A stretch of 64,000 nt of DNA from Colwellia sp. MB02u-6 (lineage in GTDB: Bacteria > Pseudomonadota > Gammaproteobacteria > Enterobacterales > Alteromonadaceae), in NCBI RefSeq assembly GCF_014077095.1, contig NZ_JACGVG010000038.1, forward strand, positions 124,001-188,000, given 5' to 3'. The position numbers and the translations under genes were made by a program. Of the stretch, positions 45,472 through 55,061 are shown piece after piece. The first letter of the stretch is position 1, and the number at the start of each line of letters is the position of its first letter. The notes under the pieces are model-generated. The model did not search any database and had not been told where the DNA came from. It saw nothing but the letters and a program-made list of their open reading frames with translations.

Positions 45472-46239
45472 GTGAGTAAAACAGATAACGAAATTAACCC
45501 CTTGCTAGCAGCAGAGGCGAAAATACCTCAGCATATTGCTATTATTATGGATGGTAATGGCCGTTGGGCACAGTTAAGAGGGAAAAAACGTGCAGCAGGG
45601 CACAAATCTGGTGTTGAGTCAGTGAGATCTTCAGTCGCTACGGCAGCAAAAAGTGGTGTTAAAGCGTTAACTTTATTTGCTTTTAGTAGCGAAAACTGGC
45701 AGCGCCCCGAAAGTGAAGTTGGTGTTTTGATGGATCTTTTTATGTTTGTTTTAACTCGAGAAGTTAAACGATTACATAAAAATGGTATTAAATTTAATGT
45801 TATTGGTGACTTGAGTAAGTTTTCTAGCAAATTGCAGAAAATGATCAAAGACTCAGAAACTTTAACGGCTGAAAATACTGGTATGGTATTATCAATTGCC
45901 GCTAACTATGGCGGACGCTGGGATATCACTTACGCAGCAAAAAAATTGGCAGAAAAAGTAGCACGTCAAGAAATCACCGCTGAGGGGATTACCGAAGCCG
46001 CACTTCACGAACAAACAAGTTTGGCTCAGTTACCTGAATTAGATTTATTGATCAGAACAGGTGGCGATTATCGCATAAGTAATTTTTTGCTTTGGCAAGC
46101 AGCTTATGCAGAGTTATATTTTACCGATGTGCTATGGCCAGATTTCAATGAACAAGAGTTTATAAAAGCGATTACTGTGTTTGATCAACGAGAACGACGT
46201 TTTGGTCAAACGGGTGAACAAGTAACTAATAAAAACTAA
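45472..46239 (+). CDS. uppS: Undecaprenyl diphosphate synthase
   Basis: Makes the C55 lipid carrier for peptidoglycan and O-antigen by adding isopentenyl units in cis. 255 residues. Seen: [20 protein letters not shown] with the catalytic Asp, [40 protein letters not shown], and [20 protein letters not shown] followed by [15 protein letters not shown]. The GGD is notable because E. coli has GGE at this Mg-binding position. GTG start at 45472 after GGAG. cdsA follows after 192 nt. Confidence 0.95.
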   Translation: MSKTDNEINPLLAAEAKIPQHIAIIMDGNGRWAQLRGKKRAAGHKSGVESVRSSVATAAKSGVKALTLFAFSSENWQRPESEVGVLMDLFMFVLTREVKRLHKNGIKFNVIGDLSKFSSKLQKMIKDSETLTAENTGMVLSIAANYGGRWDITYAAKKLAEKVARQEITAEGITEAALHEQTSLAQLPELDLLIRTGGDYRISNFLLWQAAYAELYFTDVLWPDFNEQEFIKAITVFDQRERRFGQTGEQVTNKN

Positions 46240-46431
46240 AAATACTTAATAGCAATTTGATTAATCAAGTGATCTACTTTTAATGAGGAAAAATAGATAA
46301 ATACCAATCATAAAATTTAGTCAGTAGTTATTCTACTTATAAGTTTTATAACGCCGTATTTTTTCATTTTAACCATTAAAAATTAACCGGTAATTAATCA
46401 AGTTGCTGTAACACAATTTAAGGAATATCGT

Positions 46432-47298
46432 TTGTTAAAACAACGCATTATAACTGCATTAATACTCGCACCCGCTGCGATTTGGGCGATTTTTTATTTA
46501 TCTCTAATTAACTTTGCAGCAGTAATGCTAGTTGTTATGGCTATTGGTGCTTGGGAATGGGGACCCTTAATGGGTTTTGCTAACAAGCGTCGCCGATTAG
46601 CTTTTGTCGGTATCACCAGTATATTAATAGCAACATTATGGCATTTTTTACCGCTTGAGCAATTGTGGCATGCGCCAAAGCTTTTACTTGAGCAAGCCAA
46701 TATAGTGTTATGGTTAGCTGTTGCTTGGTGGTTGTTATCTGCAGGATTAACCTTTTTATATCCACGCTACAGCGCCTTTTGGTCCAGTCATCGCTCCGTG
46801 CGTGGAATTTTTGGATTTTTAACGTTAATTCCTACGTGGTTGGCTTTTATGGTCCTTAGAAGTAGCGATTACCAAGTAGACAGTTACCATGGCGCGCAAT
46901 TGTTGATGTTTCTGCTTCTCATGGTGTGGAGTGCTGATGTTGGTGCCTACTTTGTTGGCAAGTCTATTGGCAAGCGCAAACTGTTACCCAATGTCAGCCC
47001 AGGTAAAACCTTAGAAGGTTTCTTAGGGGGTGTTATTTTTGCCTGTATTATGGTGGCAGTTGCCGGTTACATTATTGATTGGTCTATAGCGCAATATCGC
47101 GTCGTAATACCCGTAACAATTTTAATTACCACCATTTCTGTCTTGGGTGATTTAAATGAAAGTATGTTTAAACGTCAAGCGGGTGTAAAAGACAGTGGTA
47201 CAATATTGCCAGGGCACGGTGGAGTACTCGACCGTATTGATAGTCTAACAGCAACAGCACCTATCTATGCGTTATGTTACGTATATTTGGGTTGGTAG
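46432..47298 (+). CDS. cdsA: Phosphatidate cytidylyltransferase
   Basis: Makes CDP-diacylglycerol, the precursor of all phospholipids. 288 residues, about eight membrane helices. Signature VLGDLNESMFKRQAGVKDSG followed by TILPGHGGVLDRIDSL near the C-terminus, with the earlier MVWSADVGAYFVGKSIGKRK and VSPGKTLEGFLGG. TTG start at 46432 after AAGGAA. dxr follows after 5 nt, so the genes are coupled. Confidence 0.95.
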   Translation: MLKQRIITALILAPAAIWAIFYLSLINFAAVMLVVMAIGAWEWGPLMGFANKRRRLAFVGITSILIATLWHFLPLEQLWHAPKLLLEQANIVLWLAVAWWLLSAGLTFLYPRYSAFWSSHRSVRGIFGFLTLIPTWLAFMVLRSSDYQVDSYHGAQLLMFLLLMVWSADVGAYFVGKSIGKRKLLPNVSPGKTLEGFLGGVIFACIMVAVAGYIIDWSIAQYRVVIPVTILITTISVLGDLNESMFKRQAGVKDSGTILPGHGGVLDRIDSLTATAPIYALCYVYLGW

Positions 47299-47303
47299 AA
47301 TAA

Positions 47304-48503
47304 ATGCAAAAATTGTGTATTCTAGGCTCTACTGGGTCCATTGGTAAAAGCACCTTAGATGTTGTGCGATTGCATCCTGAAAAATTTGATATCGTGAGTT
47401 TGTCGGCTTATTCAAGCGTTGATGATATGTTTAATCAGTGTCTAGAGTTTCAGCCTAATAAAGTCGTCATGGTCTCTGGAGTACATGCCGAACTGCTGGT
47501 TAAAAAATTGATTGCCACAAAACTTGCTAATATTGAGGTGACCTCAGGTACTCATGCGCTTGAAATCATCGCGCAAGACCCTGTTACTGATACGGTCATG
47601 GCTGCCATCGTCGGTGCTTCAGGCTTGTTGCCGACATTAGCGGCAGTTAAAGCTGGTAAAAAAGTGTTGCTCGCTAATAAAGAAGCTTTAGTGACCTCTG
47701 GCGCCATATTTATTGAGGCCGTAAAAGAGTTTGGTGCCCAGCTTTTGCCGATTGATAGCGAACACAATGCAATATTTCAGTGTTTACCGTTAAGGGCACA
47801 ACAACAGCCAGGTTATTGTGACCTAGCTGACAATGGGGTCAGTAAAGTCTTATTAACGGGCTCAGGTGGACCGTTTAGAACCTGGGAAAATCATGAGTTA
47901 GAATGTGTGACTCCTGCACAGGCTTGTGCACATCCTAACTGGGATATGGGCCGTAAAATATCGGTTGATTCAGCGACTATGATGAATAAAGGCCTAGAGT
48001 TTATTGAGGCTAAATGGCTGTTTAACATTGACCCTGATGATATTCAAGTTGTGCTCCACCCGCAAAGTACTATTCACTCTATGGTACAATATAAAGATGG
48101 CTCTGTTATTGCTCAAATGGGTAATCCTGATATGCGTACACCGATTGCGCATGCGTTAAGTTTTCCACAACGTATTGAATCTGGCGTCGCACCCTTTGAT
48201 TTTTTCGCAGCAAAATCATTAGAATTTCAAGCAGTCGACCTCGTCAAGTACCCGAATTTAAAGTTAGCGATTGATGCCTGTAAAAGTGGCCAAGGTGCAT
48301 GTACGGCACTGAATGCGGCCAATGAAATTGCCGTTGATGCTTTTTTGAACGAAAAAATTAAATTTACTGATATTGCGAAAATAAATGAAACTTCTGTCAA
48401 TAAATTTGTCTCAGAAAAGGTGACTTCAATCGAAGATGTTGTTGCTTTGGATAAAAATGTTAGAATTTTCGCACAATCACTGATAACTCAAGCCAAGCAT
48501 TAA
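47304..48503 (+). CDS. dxr: 1-deoxy-D-xylulose 5-phosphate reductoisomerase
   Basis: First committed enzyme of the MEP isoprenoid pathway, target of fosmidomycin. 399 residues. NADPH-binding start [40 protein letters not shown], the metal and substrate ligands in [16 protein letters not shown] and [20 protein letters not shown], and [20 protein letters not shown]. It stands between cdsA and rseP, the conserved gammaproteobacterial order. Confidence 0.97.
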   Translation: MQKLCILGSTGSIGKSTLDVVRLHPEKFDIVSLSAYSSVDDMFNQCLEFQPNKVVMVSGVHAELLVKKLIATKLANIEVTSGTHALEIIAQDPVTDTVMAAIVGASGLLPTLAAVKAGKKVLLANKEALVTSGAIFIEAVKEFGAQLLPIDSEHNAIFQCLPLRAQQQPGYCDLADNGVSKVLLTGSGGPFRTWENHELECVTPAQACAHPNWDMGRKISVDSATMMNKGLEFIEAKWLFNIDPDDIQVVLHPQSTIHSMVQYKDGSVIAQMGNPDMRTPIAHALSFPQRIESGVAPFDFFAAKSLEFQAVDLVKYPNLKLAIDACKSGQGACTALNAANEIAVDAFLNEKIKFTDIAKINETSVNKFVSEKVTSIEDVVALDKNVRIFAQSLITQAKH

Positions 48504-48523
48504 CATAATTAAAGAGTAGTAGC

Positions 48524-49879
48524 ATGATAGAGTTTATATGGAATCTTGTGTCTTTTGTTGTTGCACTGGGTATTTTAATTACCGTTCATGAATACGGTCA
48601 TTTTTGGGTCGCACGTAAAAACGGTGTGCAAGTAGACCGCTTTTCTATCGGTTTTGGTAAAGCTATTTGGCGTAAAGTCGATCGTCATGGCACTGAGTTT
48701 GTTATCGCCATGATACCACTGGGCGGATACGTTAAAATGCTCGATAGTCGAGTCGATAACGTAAGCGAAGCACAAATAAGTCGCACCTTTAATGCCAAGT
48801 CAGTGTATCAACGCATTGCTATTATAGCCGCAGGGCCTTTTGCTAATTTTGGTTTTGCTATTGCCGCTTTCTATTTAATGTTTTTAATTGGTGTGCCAAG
48901 CGTAAAGCCCATTATTGGTGAGGTGACTGCGGGTTCAATTGCTAGTGAAGCTAACTTACCGAAAAATAGTGAAATAATCGCTATTTCAGGGCAGGAAACC
49001 TTAGACTGGCAAGCGGTTAATTTAGCGTTAGTCAGTGCAATAGGCGACAAAAATATTATCTTTACAGTAAAGACCCCGGGTAGAACATCAAGTCAAGACT
49101 TTAACTTAAATACCAAAAACTGGACATTCGCACCGGAAAAAGAATCCTCGATAGCCAGCTTAGGTTTTATGCCATATCGTGCTAATGTGCAAGCAACGCT
49201 AGCCGTTGTTGCAGCAGGTAGCCCAGCAGCAAAAGCAGGATTAGTCGTAGGTGACGAATTACTTTCTATTGCGGATGAAAATATTAATGGTCAGTGGCAG
49301 AAGTTTTCTGATCAAATTAAACTCTATCCAGAGAAAAATATTCCGGTTAAGGTATTACGAGATGGTAAAGAATTAACGCTTAACGTTCGACCTGAGGAAA
49401 AAATGCAGAAAGGTAAGGTGATTGGTTATTTAGGCGTACAGCCGATATCGGATCCCTATCCAAAAGAATATTTATTTGAACAAGCTTATGGTCCAATATC
49501 TGCACTTGAACAAAGTGTGGTAAAAACATGGAATTTAGTAACATTAAGTTTTGATATGATTGGTAAGTTAATTACCGGTGACGTATCAGTTAAAAATTTA
49601 AGTGGCCCAATATCAATTGCACAAGGTGCAGGTAATAGCGCTAGTTATGGCTTTGTCTACTTTCTGGGCTTTTTAGCGCTTATTAGTATCAACCTTGGCA
49701 TCATTAATCTTTTACCTTTACCTGTTTTAGATGGAGGACATTTATTTTATTATTTTATCGAGTTTTTAACGGGGAAACCCGTGCCAGAAAAAATACAAGA
49801 AATAGGTTTTAAATTTGGTACTATAGCGCTACTAAGCTTAATGAGTATCGCCATATTTAACGATTTATCGCGACTATAA
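48524..49879 (+). CDS. rseP: Regulated intramembrane protease RseP
   Basis: Site-2 zinc metalloprotease that cuts anti-sigma factor RseA and remnant signal peptides in the inner membrane. 451 residues. The HExxH motif is in TVHEYGHFWVARKNG within the first helix, the third zinc ligand in INLLPLPVLDGGHLFYYFIE (LDG motif), with two tandem periplasmic PDZ domains between (about residues 120-300). Four membrane segments as in E. coli. dxr lies 20 nt upstream, bamA 29 nt downstream. Confidence 0.96.
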   Translation: MIEFIWNLVSFVVALGILITVHEYGHFWVARKNGVQVDRFSIGFGKAIWRKVDRHGTEFVIAMIPLGGYVKMLDSRVDNVSEAQISRTFNAKSVYQRIAIIAAGPFANFGFAIAAFYLMFLIGVPSVKPIIGEVTAGSIASEANLPKNSEIIAISGQETLDWQAVNLALVSAIGDKNIIFTVKTPGRTSSQDFNLNTKNWTFAPEKESSIASLGFMPYRANVQATLAVVAAGSPAAKAGLVVGDELLSIADENINGQWQKFSDQIKLYPEKNIPVKVLRDGKELTLNVRPEEKMQKGKVIGYLGVQPISDPYPKEYLFEQAYGPISALEQSVVKTWNLVTLSFDMIGKLITGDVSVKNLSGPISIAQGAGNSASYGFVYFLGFLALISINLGIINLLPLPVLDGGHLFYYFIEFLTGKPVPEKIQEIGFKFGTIALLSLMSIAIFNDLSRL

Positions 49880-49908
49880 CTAAAAGAAGTATATAAAGTT
49901 AATATTTT

Positions 49909-52383
49909 ATGATTATTAAAAAACTTGCCCTGGCGGTATTATTAGGTAGTTTGGGAACATCAGTGCAAGCGGCTGACGATTTTCAAGTAGAAGATATTCA
50001 AGTTAAAGGCCTACAGCGTGTTGCGCTAGGAGCAGCCTTAACTCATATCCCATTCAATGTCGGTGATAACTTAAACGAGTTTCGTGTATCACAATCAATT
50101 AAGGCACTTTATAAGTCTGGCCACTTCAGTGACGTTGTAGTCTCAAGAGATGCTAATGCTGTTATTTATCGGGTCCGAGAAAGAGCAACGATTAGTGCTA
50201 TTACTTTTGATGGTAATAAAGATCTCAAAGAAGAGCAATTGATCGAAAGCCTCGACGGCAGTGATATTCGTGTTGGTGAAACACTAGATATGACCGTTAT
50301 CTCAGGTCTTGAAGTCGGTTTAGAAGATTTTTATCACAGTGTGGGTAAATACAACGCTGATGTTAAAGCCAATGTCACTTATTTACCGCGTAATCGCGTT
50401 AACATTGACTTTGTTTTTAAAGAAGGTGATGCTGCAGCGATAGAGCAAATCAATATTGTGGGTAATGAAAAGTTTTCAGATTCGGAGTTGCTCGAGCGAA
50501 TTGAATTAACTTATGATTCACCATGGTGGGACTTTATGGCGCAAGATCGCTATCAAAAGCAAACCTTGCAAGGTGACATGGAAACGATTAAAAGCTATTA
50601 CCTGGACCGAGGTTATTTGCAATATAAAGTTGATTCAACGCAAGTATCAATGACACCGAATAAAGAAGCGGTATACATCACACTTAATGTGACTGAGGGT
50701 GATATGTATACCGTTAGTGGCGTTGACTTTATTGGTGATATGGCCGGCTTTGACAAAACTATTCGTGCCATTACGCCGATTAAAACTGAAGAACTTTATA
50801 ATGGTGCGCTGGTGACCTACTCAGAAGAGTTAGTCAGCAAGTTTTTAGGTCGCTATGGTTATGCCTATCCAAAAGTGGTAACTATTCCTGAAATTGATGA
50901 AGAAAACAAAACTGTGAAACTGGTGTTGTCTATTGATCCAGGTAAACGGGTTTATGTTAATCGCATTAACTTTAAAGGCAATAATGTCACCTCTGAAAGC
51001 GTCTTACGCCGTGAAATGCGTCAGATGGAAGGAGCTTGGTTATCTAACAATCTCGTTGAAGGCTCAAAAGCTTGGTTACAACGTTTACCTTATATGGAAA
51101 CGGTTGAATTTCAAACTAACCAATTACCTGGTGAAGACGACCTTGTTGATATTGACTTTGAAGTAAAAGAGCAACCATCGGGTTCATTTACCGCTGGTAT
51201 TGGTTACGGCTCAACTACACAGTTAAGTTTAAACGCGGGTATCCAGCAAAATAACTTTTTAGGTACTGGTAATCGCTTAGGTTTTAGTATTAATACCTCA
51301 AGCTACTCAAAAAGTGCCAACGTTTCTTACACCGACCCTTATTTTACGGTTGACGGTGTTTCGTTAGGTGGTAATCTTTTTTATCAAGAGTTTGACGCCG
51401 GTAATGCCAACTTGGTTGAGTATAATAATAAAACTTACGGTGCGGGTGTCACCTTAGGTTTTCCTATTAACGAGTATGTGCGCTTAAATTTTGGTGCAGG
51501 TTATAAGAATAATGGCATTACGCGCCTAGAATCTTACGAACAAATTCAGAAGTTTTATGAATTATATTCAGATCCCGATGATCCTGATGGTGGTTTAAAT
51601 TTTGAGAACTTTGATCTTAATGCCGCAATATCACGTTCAACACTAAATCGTGGAACATTTCCTACTGCTGGCTCACAACAAAGTCTATCTTATAAAATGA
51701 CCACGCCTAACTCAGACGTGAATTATTTTAAAATTAACTTAGATACTAAATGGTATTTTCCATTAAGCCAGGACCAACGTTGGACTGTGTTAGCTAAGTT
51801 TCAGCTAGGTTATGGTAATGGTTATGGTTCTGTTGAAGGTAACGACCAAGTTTTACCATTTTGGGAAAACTTTAGAGCAGGTGGCTCTGGTACTTTAAGA
51901 GGCTTTGAATCAAATATTGTCGGACCACGTGCAATATATCGCCGACCAACCTCAATTCCAGGGACACCGGATTCAGTTGGTTCTAATGGTGGCTGTTGTT
52001 TAGGTCCTGATCATGATTTCATTCAAACCTCTAGACGTTCTGTTGGTGGTAATGCTATTGCTATTGCAGGTCTTGAACTGATTGTGCCAACGCCATTTCT
52101 AGATGAAGGCTTTAGCAACAGTGTTCGCACAAGTATATTTATTGATGCCGGTAATGTTTGGGATACAGAGTTTGATTTAAACAGCTACAAGGACTTAAAT
52201 AGCGTTGAGCGTGAAAAAATTGATGACTACTCCGATGCAGGTCGCTATCGAGCGTCGGCAGGGTTATCCGTGCAGTGGTTATCACCTATGGGGCCAATGA
52301 TTTTTAGTTTTGCTAAAACGTTGAAAGAAGTTGAAACCGATGATACCGAATTCTTTAGCTTTAATATCGGCCAAACGTTTTAA
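49909..52383 (+). CDS. bamA: Outer-membrane protein assembly factor BamA
   Basis: Central component of the BAM complex that folds beta-barrel proteins into the outer membrane. 824 residues: signal peptide (cleavage after VQA, residue about 21), five POTRA domains (VEDIQVKGLQRVALGAALTH to about residue 420), then a 16-stranded barrel. Seen: the loop-6 VRGF-type motif as GTLRGFESNIVGPRAIY, FIDAGNVW late in the barrel, and the C-terminal FNIGQTF ending in Phe for BAM recognition. Loop 6 carries vicinal cysteines (NGGCCLGP). Confidence 0.97.
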   Translation: MIIKKLALAVLLGSLGTSVQAADDFQVEDIQVKGLQRVALGAALTHIPFNVGDNLNEFRVSQSIKALYKSGHFSDVVVSRDANAVIYRVRERATISAITFDGNKDLKEEQLIESLDGSDIRVGETLDMTVISGLEVGLEDFYHSVGKYNADVKANVTYLPRNRVNIDFVFKEGDAAAIEQINIVGNEKFSDSELLERIELTYDSPWWDFMAQDRYQKQTLQGDMETIKSYYLDRGYLQYKVDSTQVSMTPNKEAVYITLNVTEGDMYTVSGVDFIGDMAGFDKTIRAITPIKTEELYNGALVTYSEELVSKFLGRYGYAYPKVVTIPEIDEENKTVKLVLSIDPGKRVYVNRINFKGNNVTSESVLRREMRQMEGAWLSNNLVEGSKAWLQRLPYMETVEFQTNQLPGEDDLVDIDFEVKEQPSGSFTAGIGYGSTTQLSLNAGIQQNNFLGTGNRLGFSINTSSYSKSANVSYTDPYFTVDGVSLGGNLFYQEFDAGNANLVEYNNKTYGAGVTLGFPINEYVRLNFGAGYKNNGITRLESYEQIQKFYELYSDPDDPDGGLNFENFDLNAAISRSTLNRGTFPTAGSQQSLSYKMTTPNSDVNYFKINLDTKWYFPLSQDQRWTVLAKFQLGYGNGYGSVEGNDQVLPFWENFRAGGSGTLRGFESNIVGPRAIYRRPTSIPGTPDSVGSNGGCCLGPDHDFIQTSRRSVGGNAIAIAGLELIVPTPFLDEGFSNSVRTSIFIDAGNVWDTEFDLNSYKDLNSVEREKIDDYSDAGRYRASAGLSVQWLSPMGPMIFSFAKTLKEVETDDTEFFSFNIGQTF

Positions 52384-52524
52384 GTTTTGGCTAAATAAAG
52401 GCTGTTAATTGACTTAATTTAGCTTCCTTTAAATAAATAGGCTTGAACCAAATTAACTGAGGCGGTATAACTACCGCATAACAAAATTAAATAAAAATAT
52501 TGAAAAATATTTTAGGAGTAAAAA

Positions 52525-53043
52525 TTGAAAAATTTGATTAAATCTGTCGCAATGGCTACTGCAGCATCAGGGTTTTTATTAGCGAGTTCAGCTATGGCAG
52601 CAGAGCAAAAAATTGGTGTAGTTAACTTTCAAGAAGTTATGGGCAAAATTCCACAAACTGCAGCAATAATGAAAAGTCTAGGCGAAGAGTTTAAAGACGA
52701 ACAAGCTGTGTTATCACAACTTGAGACAGATATTAAGTACCTTCAAGAAAAGCGCAAGCGCGATGGTTCATTGATGAGCGCTAAAGATATTGCAGATTTG
52801 GAAGCTCAAATTGGTACGCTTTATCAAGATTATCAAGCGAAAGGCAAAGCATTCCAGGAAAAAACTGGTGCGCGTAAAAACGAAGAAACTAATAAAATTA
52901 TCGCATTGGTTCGCCAGGCAATAGACAATATCGCTGCAAAAGGTGATTATGATTTAGTACTTGAGCAAAGTGCCGTAGTTTACTCAAAACCAGACTCTGC
53001 CATTACAGCAGAAGTGGTTAAGCAAGTTAGTGTACTGAAGTAA
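52525..53043 (+). CDS. skp: Periplasmic chaperone Skp (OmpH)
   Basis: Holds unfolded outer-membrane proteins in the periplasm. 172 residues: signal peptide MKNLIKSVAMATAASGFLLA with cleavage after SAMA, then IGVVNFQEVMGKIPQTAAIM and a long alpha-helical hairpin rich in Lys, Glu and Gln, ending DLVLEQSAVVYSKPDSAITA. Size and order fit Skp. TTG start at 52525 with TTAGGAG upstream. It follows bamA by 141 nt and is followed by an unusually long gap before lpxD. Confidence 0.93.
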   Translation: MKNLIKSVAMATAASGFLLASSAMAAEQKIGVVNFQEVMGKIPQTAAIMKSLGEEFKDEQAVLSQLETDIKYLQEKRKRDGSLMSAKDIADLEAQIGTLYQDYQAKGKAFQEKTGARKNEETNKIIALVRQAIDNIAAKGDYDLVLEQSAVVYSKPDSAITAEVVKQVSVLK

Positions 53044-53493
53044 TAATATATTGTCAGGCAGTTTGAATAAAAGCTAATGCAGTTCTTTATTCTTTGCTTT
53101 CTCGCCTATTTAATATTCCGAATCAAGTTGATTCGGAATATTGCGTTTAGCCCTAAGATGCCTAGCACTTTCTTTAAGTCGAAATGGGTTAAATAATTGA
53201 CTACATTCAATGCGACAAATAGTCGTGTTCAATACGGATAATTGCTGCTACATACGCTGATGACTTACACCCATGTAAGCACATGGCTCCAAGGCATAAG
53301 TCAATACTTGCACGTCGATGTAAGCCAATAGAACAAGGTGCAGCACATTGTTGAAATAGTCAGCTGATGTGATTGTGTACAGCGAAACAATGCAATTACT
53401 TAGACGATTTAAAGCTGAACAATTAATTAACCTGCCTGGTATAACGGCTACTTTAAACTTTACCTTAAACAACATATAAAAAAGTTGATGCTT
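53044..53493. other. Expanded skp-lpxD gap with inverted repeats
   Basis: About 450 nt where E. coli has almost none. Two structures: a 12-bp inverted repeat AATATTCCGAAT/ATTCGGAATATT (53112-53142, probable skp terminator although its T-tail is weak) and a cluster of nested repeats around 53260-53325 (CTTACACCCATGTAAG and TGACTTA...TAAGTCA). No gene; the leftward frame here overlaps the lpxD start and is not believable. Confidence 0.55.
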
Positions 53494-54516
53494 ATGAGTT
53501 ACATTCTTGCAGACATTGCAGAAAAAATAGGGGCTGTTGTTCAAGGCAATGGACAATGTGAAATATTGAGTATTGCCACCTTAGCTGGTGCATCATCAGG
53601 ACAAATCGCTTTTTTAGCGAACAGTAAATACAGTGAGCAATTAGCAACAACTCATGCTAGTGCAGTCATTGTAACTGAAGCTGATGCGGAAAAATGTCAA
53701 ACCAATGCCTTGGTTATGGGTAACCCTTACATGGGCTATGCTTTAGTTGCCCAATTACTTGATACAACACCAAAACCTGCCCACAATATTCACGCCAGTG
53801 CTGTTATTGATGATGGCGCTATTATTGGTGAAGGCGTGACTATTGGTGCTAATGCGGTGATTGAAGCCGGTGTTAATATTGCAGACGGCGTCAGTATAGG
53901 TGTAGGGAGTTTTATTGGCATTGGGGCTCAAATAGGTGCTAACTCTAGCATTTGGTCTAACGTTAGTATTTATCATGGTGTGGTTATTGGTAAAAATTGC
54001 TTAGTGCATGCTAATACCGTTATTGGCTCCGACGGTTTTGGCTATGCAAATAATAAAGGTAGTTGGGTGAAGATACCACAATTAGGCACAGTTATTATTG
54101 GTGATAATGTCGAAATAGGGGCAAGCACGACCATAGATCGTGGCGCTTTAGGTAACACTATTATTAAGAATGGTGTTATTTTAGATAATCAAATACAGAT
54201 TGCTCATAATGTGGTAGTCGGTGAGAATACCGCCATGGCGGCTTGTAGTGTTATTGCTGGCAGTACTGAGATTGGCAAGAATTGCGTTATTGCCGGCCTT
54301 GTTGGTATCAATGGTCATATTAACATCGCTGATGGCTGTGTATTTACCGGTATGACCATGGTAACAAAAACGATATCTGAGCCAGGGGTTTATTCATCCG
54401 GTATGCCATGTCAACCCAATAAAGAATGGCATAAGAATAACGTAAGAATTAAAAAACTTGAATCGTTAACTAAACGCTTAAGTACAGTAGAAAAAGAATT
54501 ATCCCAATTGAAATAA
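53494..54516 (+). CDS. lpxD: UDP-3-O-acylglucosamine N-acyltransferase LpxD
   Basis: Third step of lipid A synthesis: adds the second 3-hydroxyacyl chain at the amine. About 340 residues. ATG at 53494 (MSYILADIAEKIGAVVQGNG) aligns with the known LpxD start; in-frame TTG 53485 and ATG 53488 lie just upstream and none has a clear ribosome binding site. N-terminal uridine-binding domain, then a hexapeptide beta-helix with the catalytic His in IQIAHNVVVGENTAMAACSV and a C-terminal coiled coil. First gene of lpxD-fabZ-lpxA-lpxB. Confidence 0.93.
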   Translation: MSYILADIAEKIGAVVQGNGQCEILSIATLAGASSGQIAFLANSKYSEQLATTHASAVIVTEADAEKCQTNALVMGNPYMGYALVAQLLDTTPKPAHNIHASAVIDDGAIIGEGVTIGANAVIEAGVNIADGVSIGVGSFIGIGAQIGANSSIWSNVSIYHGVVIGKNCLVHANTVIGSDGFGYANNKGSWVKIPQLGTVIIGDNVEIGASTTIDRGALGNTIIKNGVILDNQIQIAHNVVVGENTAMAACSVIAGSTEIGKNCVIAGLVGINGHINIADGCVFTGMTMVTKTISEPGVYSSGMPCQPNKEWHKNNVRIKKLESLTKRLSTVEKELSQLK

Positions 54517-54607
54517 TTTTCGCTAACGAATGAATTCATTAAGTTAATGGCGATGAGTAAAAAATTTGCACTTAAACGTCATAATTAAATACATAAAGGA
54601 ATAAATT

Positions 54608-55060
54608 TTGGAATCGCAAAATAATATTATCGATGTTGAAGGAATTAAACAGATCATTCCACATCGTTACCCGTTCTTATTAGTTGATCGTGTACTTGAT
54701 TATTCACCTGGAAAGTCAATCCATGCGATAAAAAACGTCACAGTCAATGAGCCTGCATTTTTGGGGCATTTTCCAAGCTATTCTATCTTTCCAGGTGTAC
54801 TTATTCTTGAGGCGCTGGCACAGGCTAGCGGTATTCTAGGCTTTAAATCAGTGGCAGATAAAGTCGATGGTGAATTGTTTTTATTTGCCTCAATTGATAA
54901 AGCAAAGTTTAAAAAGCCTGTTCATCCAGGAGATACCATACATTTACATTTAGAACTTATTAAAGAGCGCCGCGGTATGTGGAAGTTTTACGGCGAAGCT
55001 AAAGTTGATGGCAAAGTGGTATGTTCTGCGGATTTAATGTGCGCAAGAAGAGCAATATAA
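54608..55060 (+). CDS. fabZ: 3-hydroxyacyl-ACP dehydratase FabZ
   Basis: Dehydrates 3-hydroxyacyl-ACP in fatty-acid elongation and competes with LpxA/LpxD for substrate. 150 residues, hot-dog fold. Catalytic His in [20 protein letters not shown] and Glu in [14 protein letters not shown]; start [23 protein letters not shown] start at 54608 after AAAGGA. Ends one base before lpxA, so tightly coupled. Confidence 0.97.
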   Translation: MESQNNIIDVEGIKQIIPHRYPFLLVDRVLDYSPGKSIHAIKNVTVNEPAFLGHFPSYSIFPGVLILEALAQASGILGFKSVADKVDGELFLFASIDKAKFKKPVHPGDTIHLHLELIKERRGMWKFYGEAKVDGKVVCSADLMCARRAI

Positions 55061-55061
55061 T

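Noticed and set aside
52440-52475. Possible sigma-E promoter before skp (TTGAACCAAATTAACTG)
   Set aside because: The -35 matches GAAC only in part and no TCTGA-like -10 lies at 16-17 nt.
53248-53556. 102-codon minus-strand frame between skp and lpxD
   Set aside because: Overlaps the lpxD start and a repeat-rich interval; no signal of a real protein.
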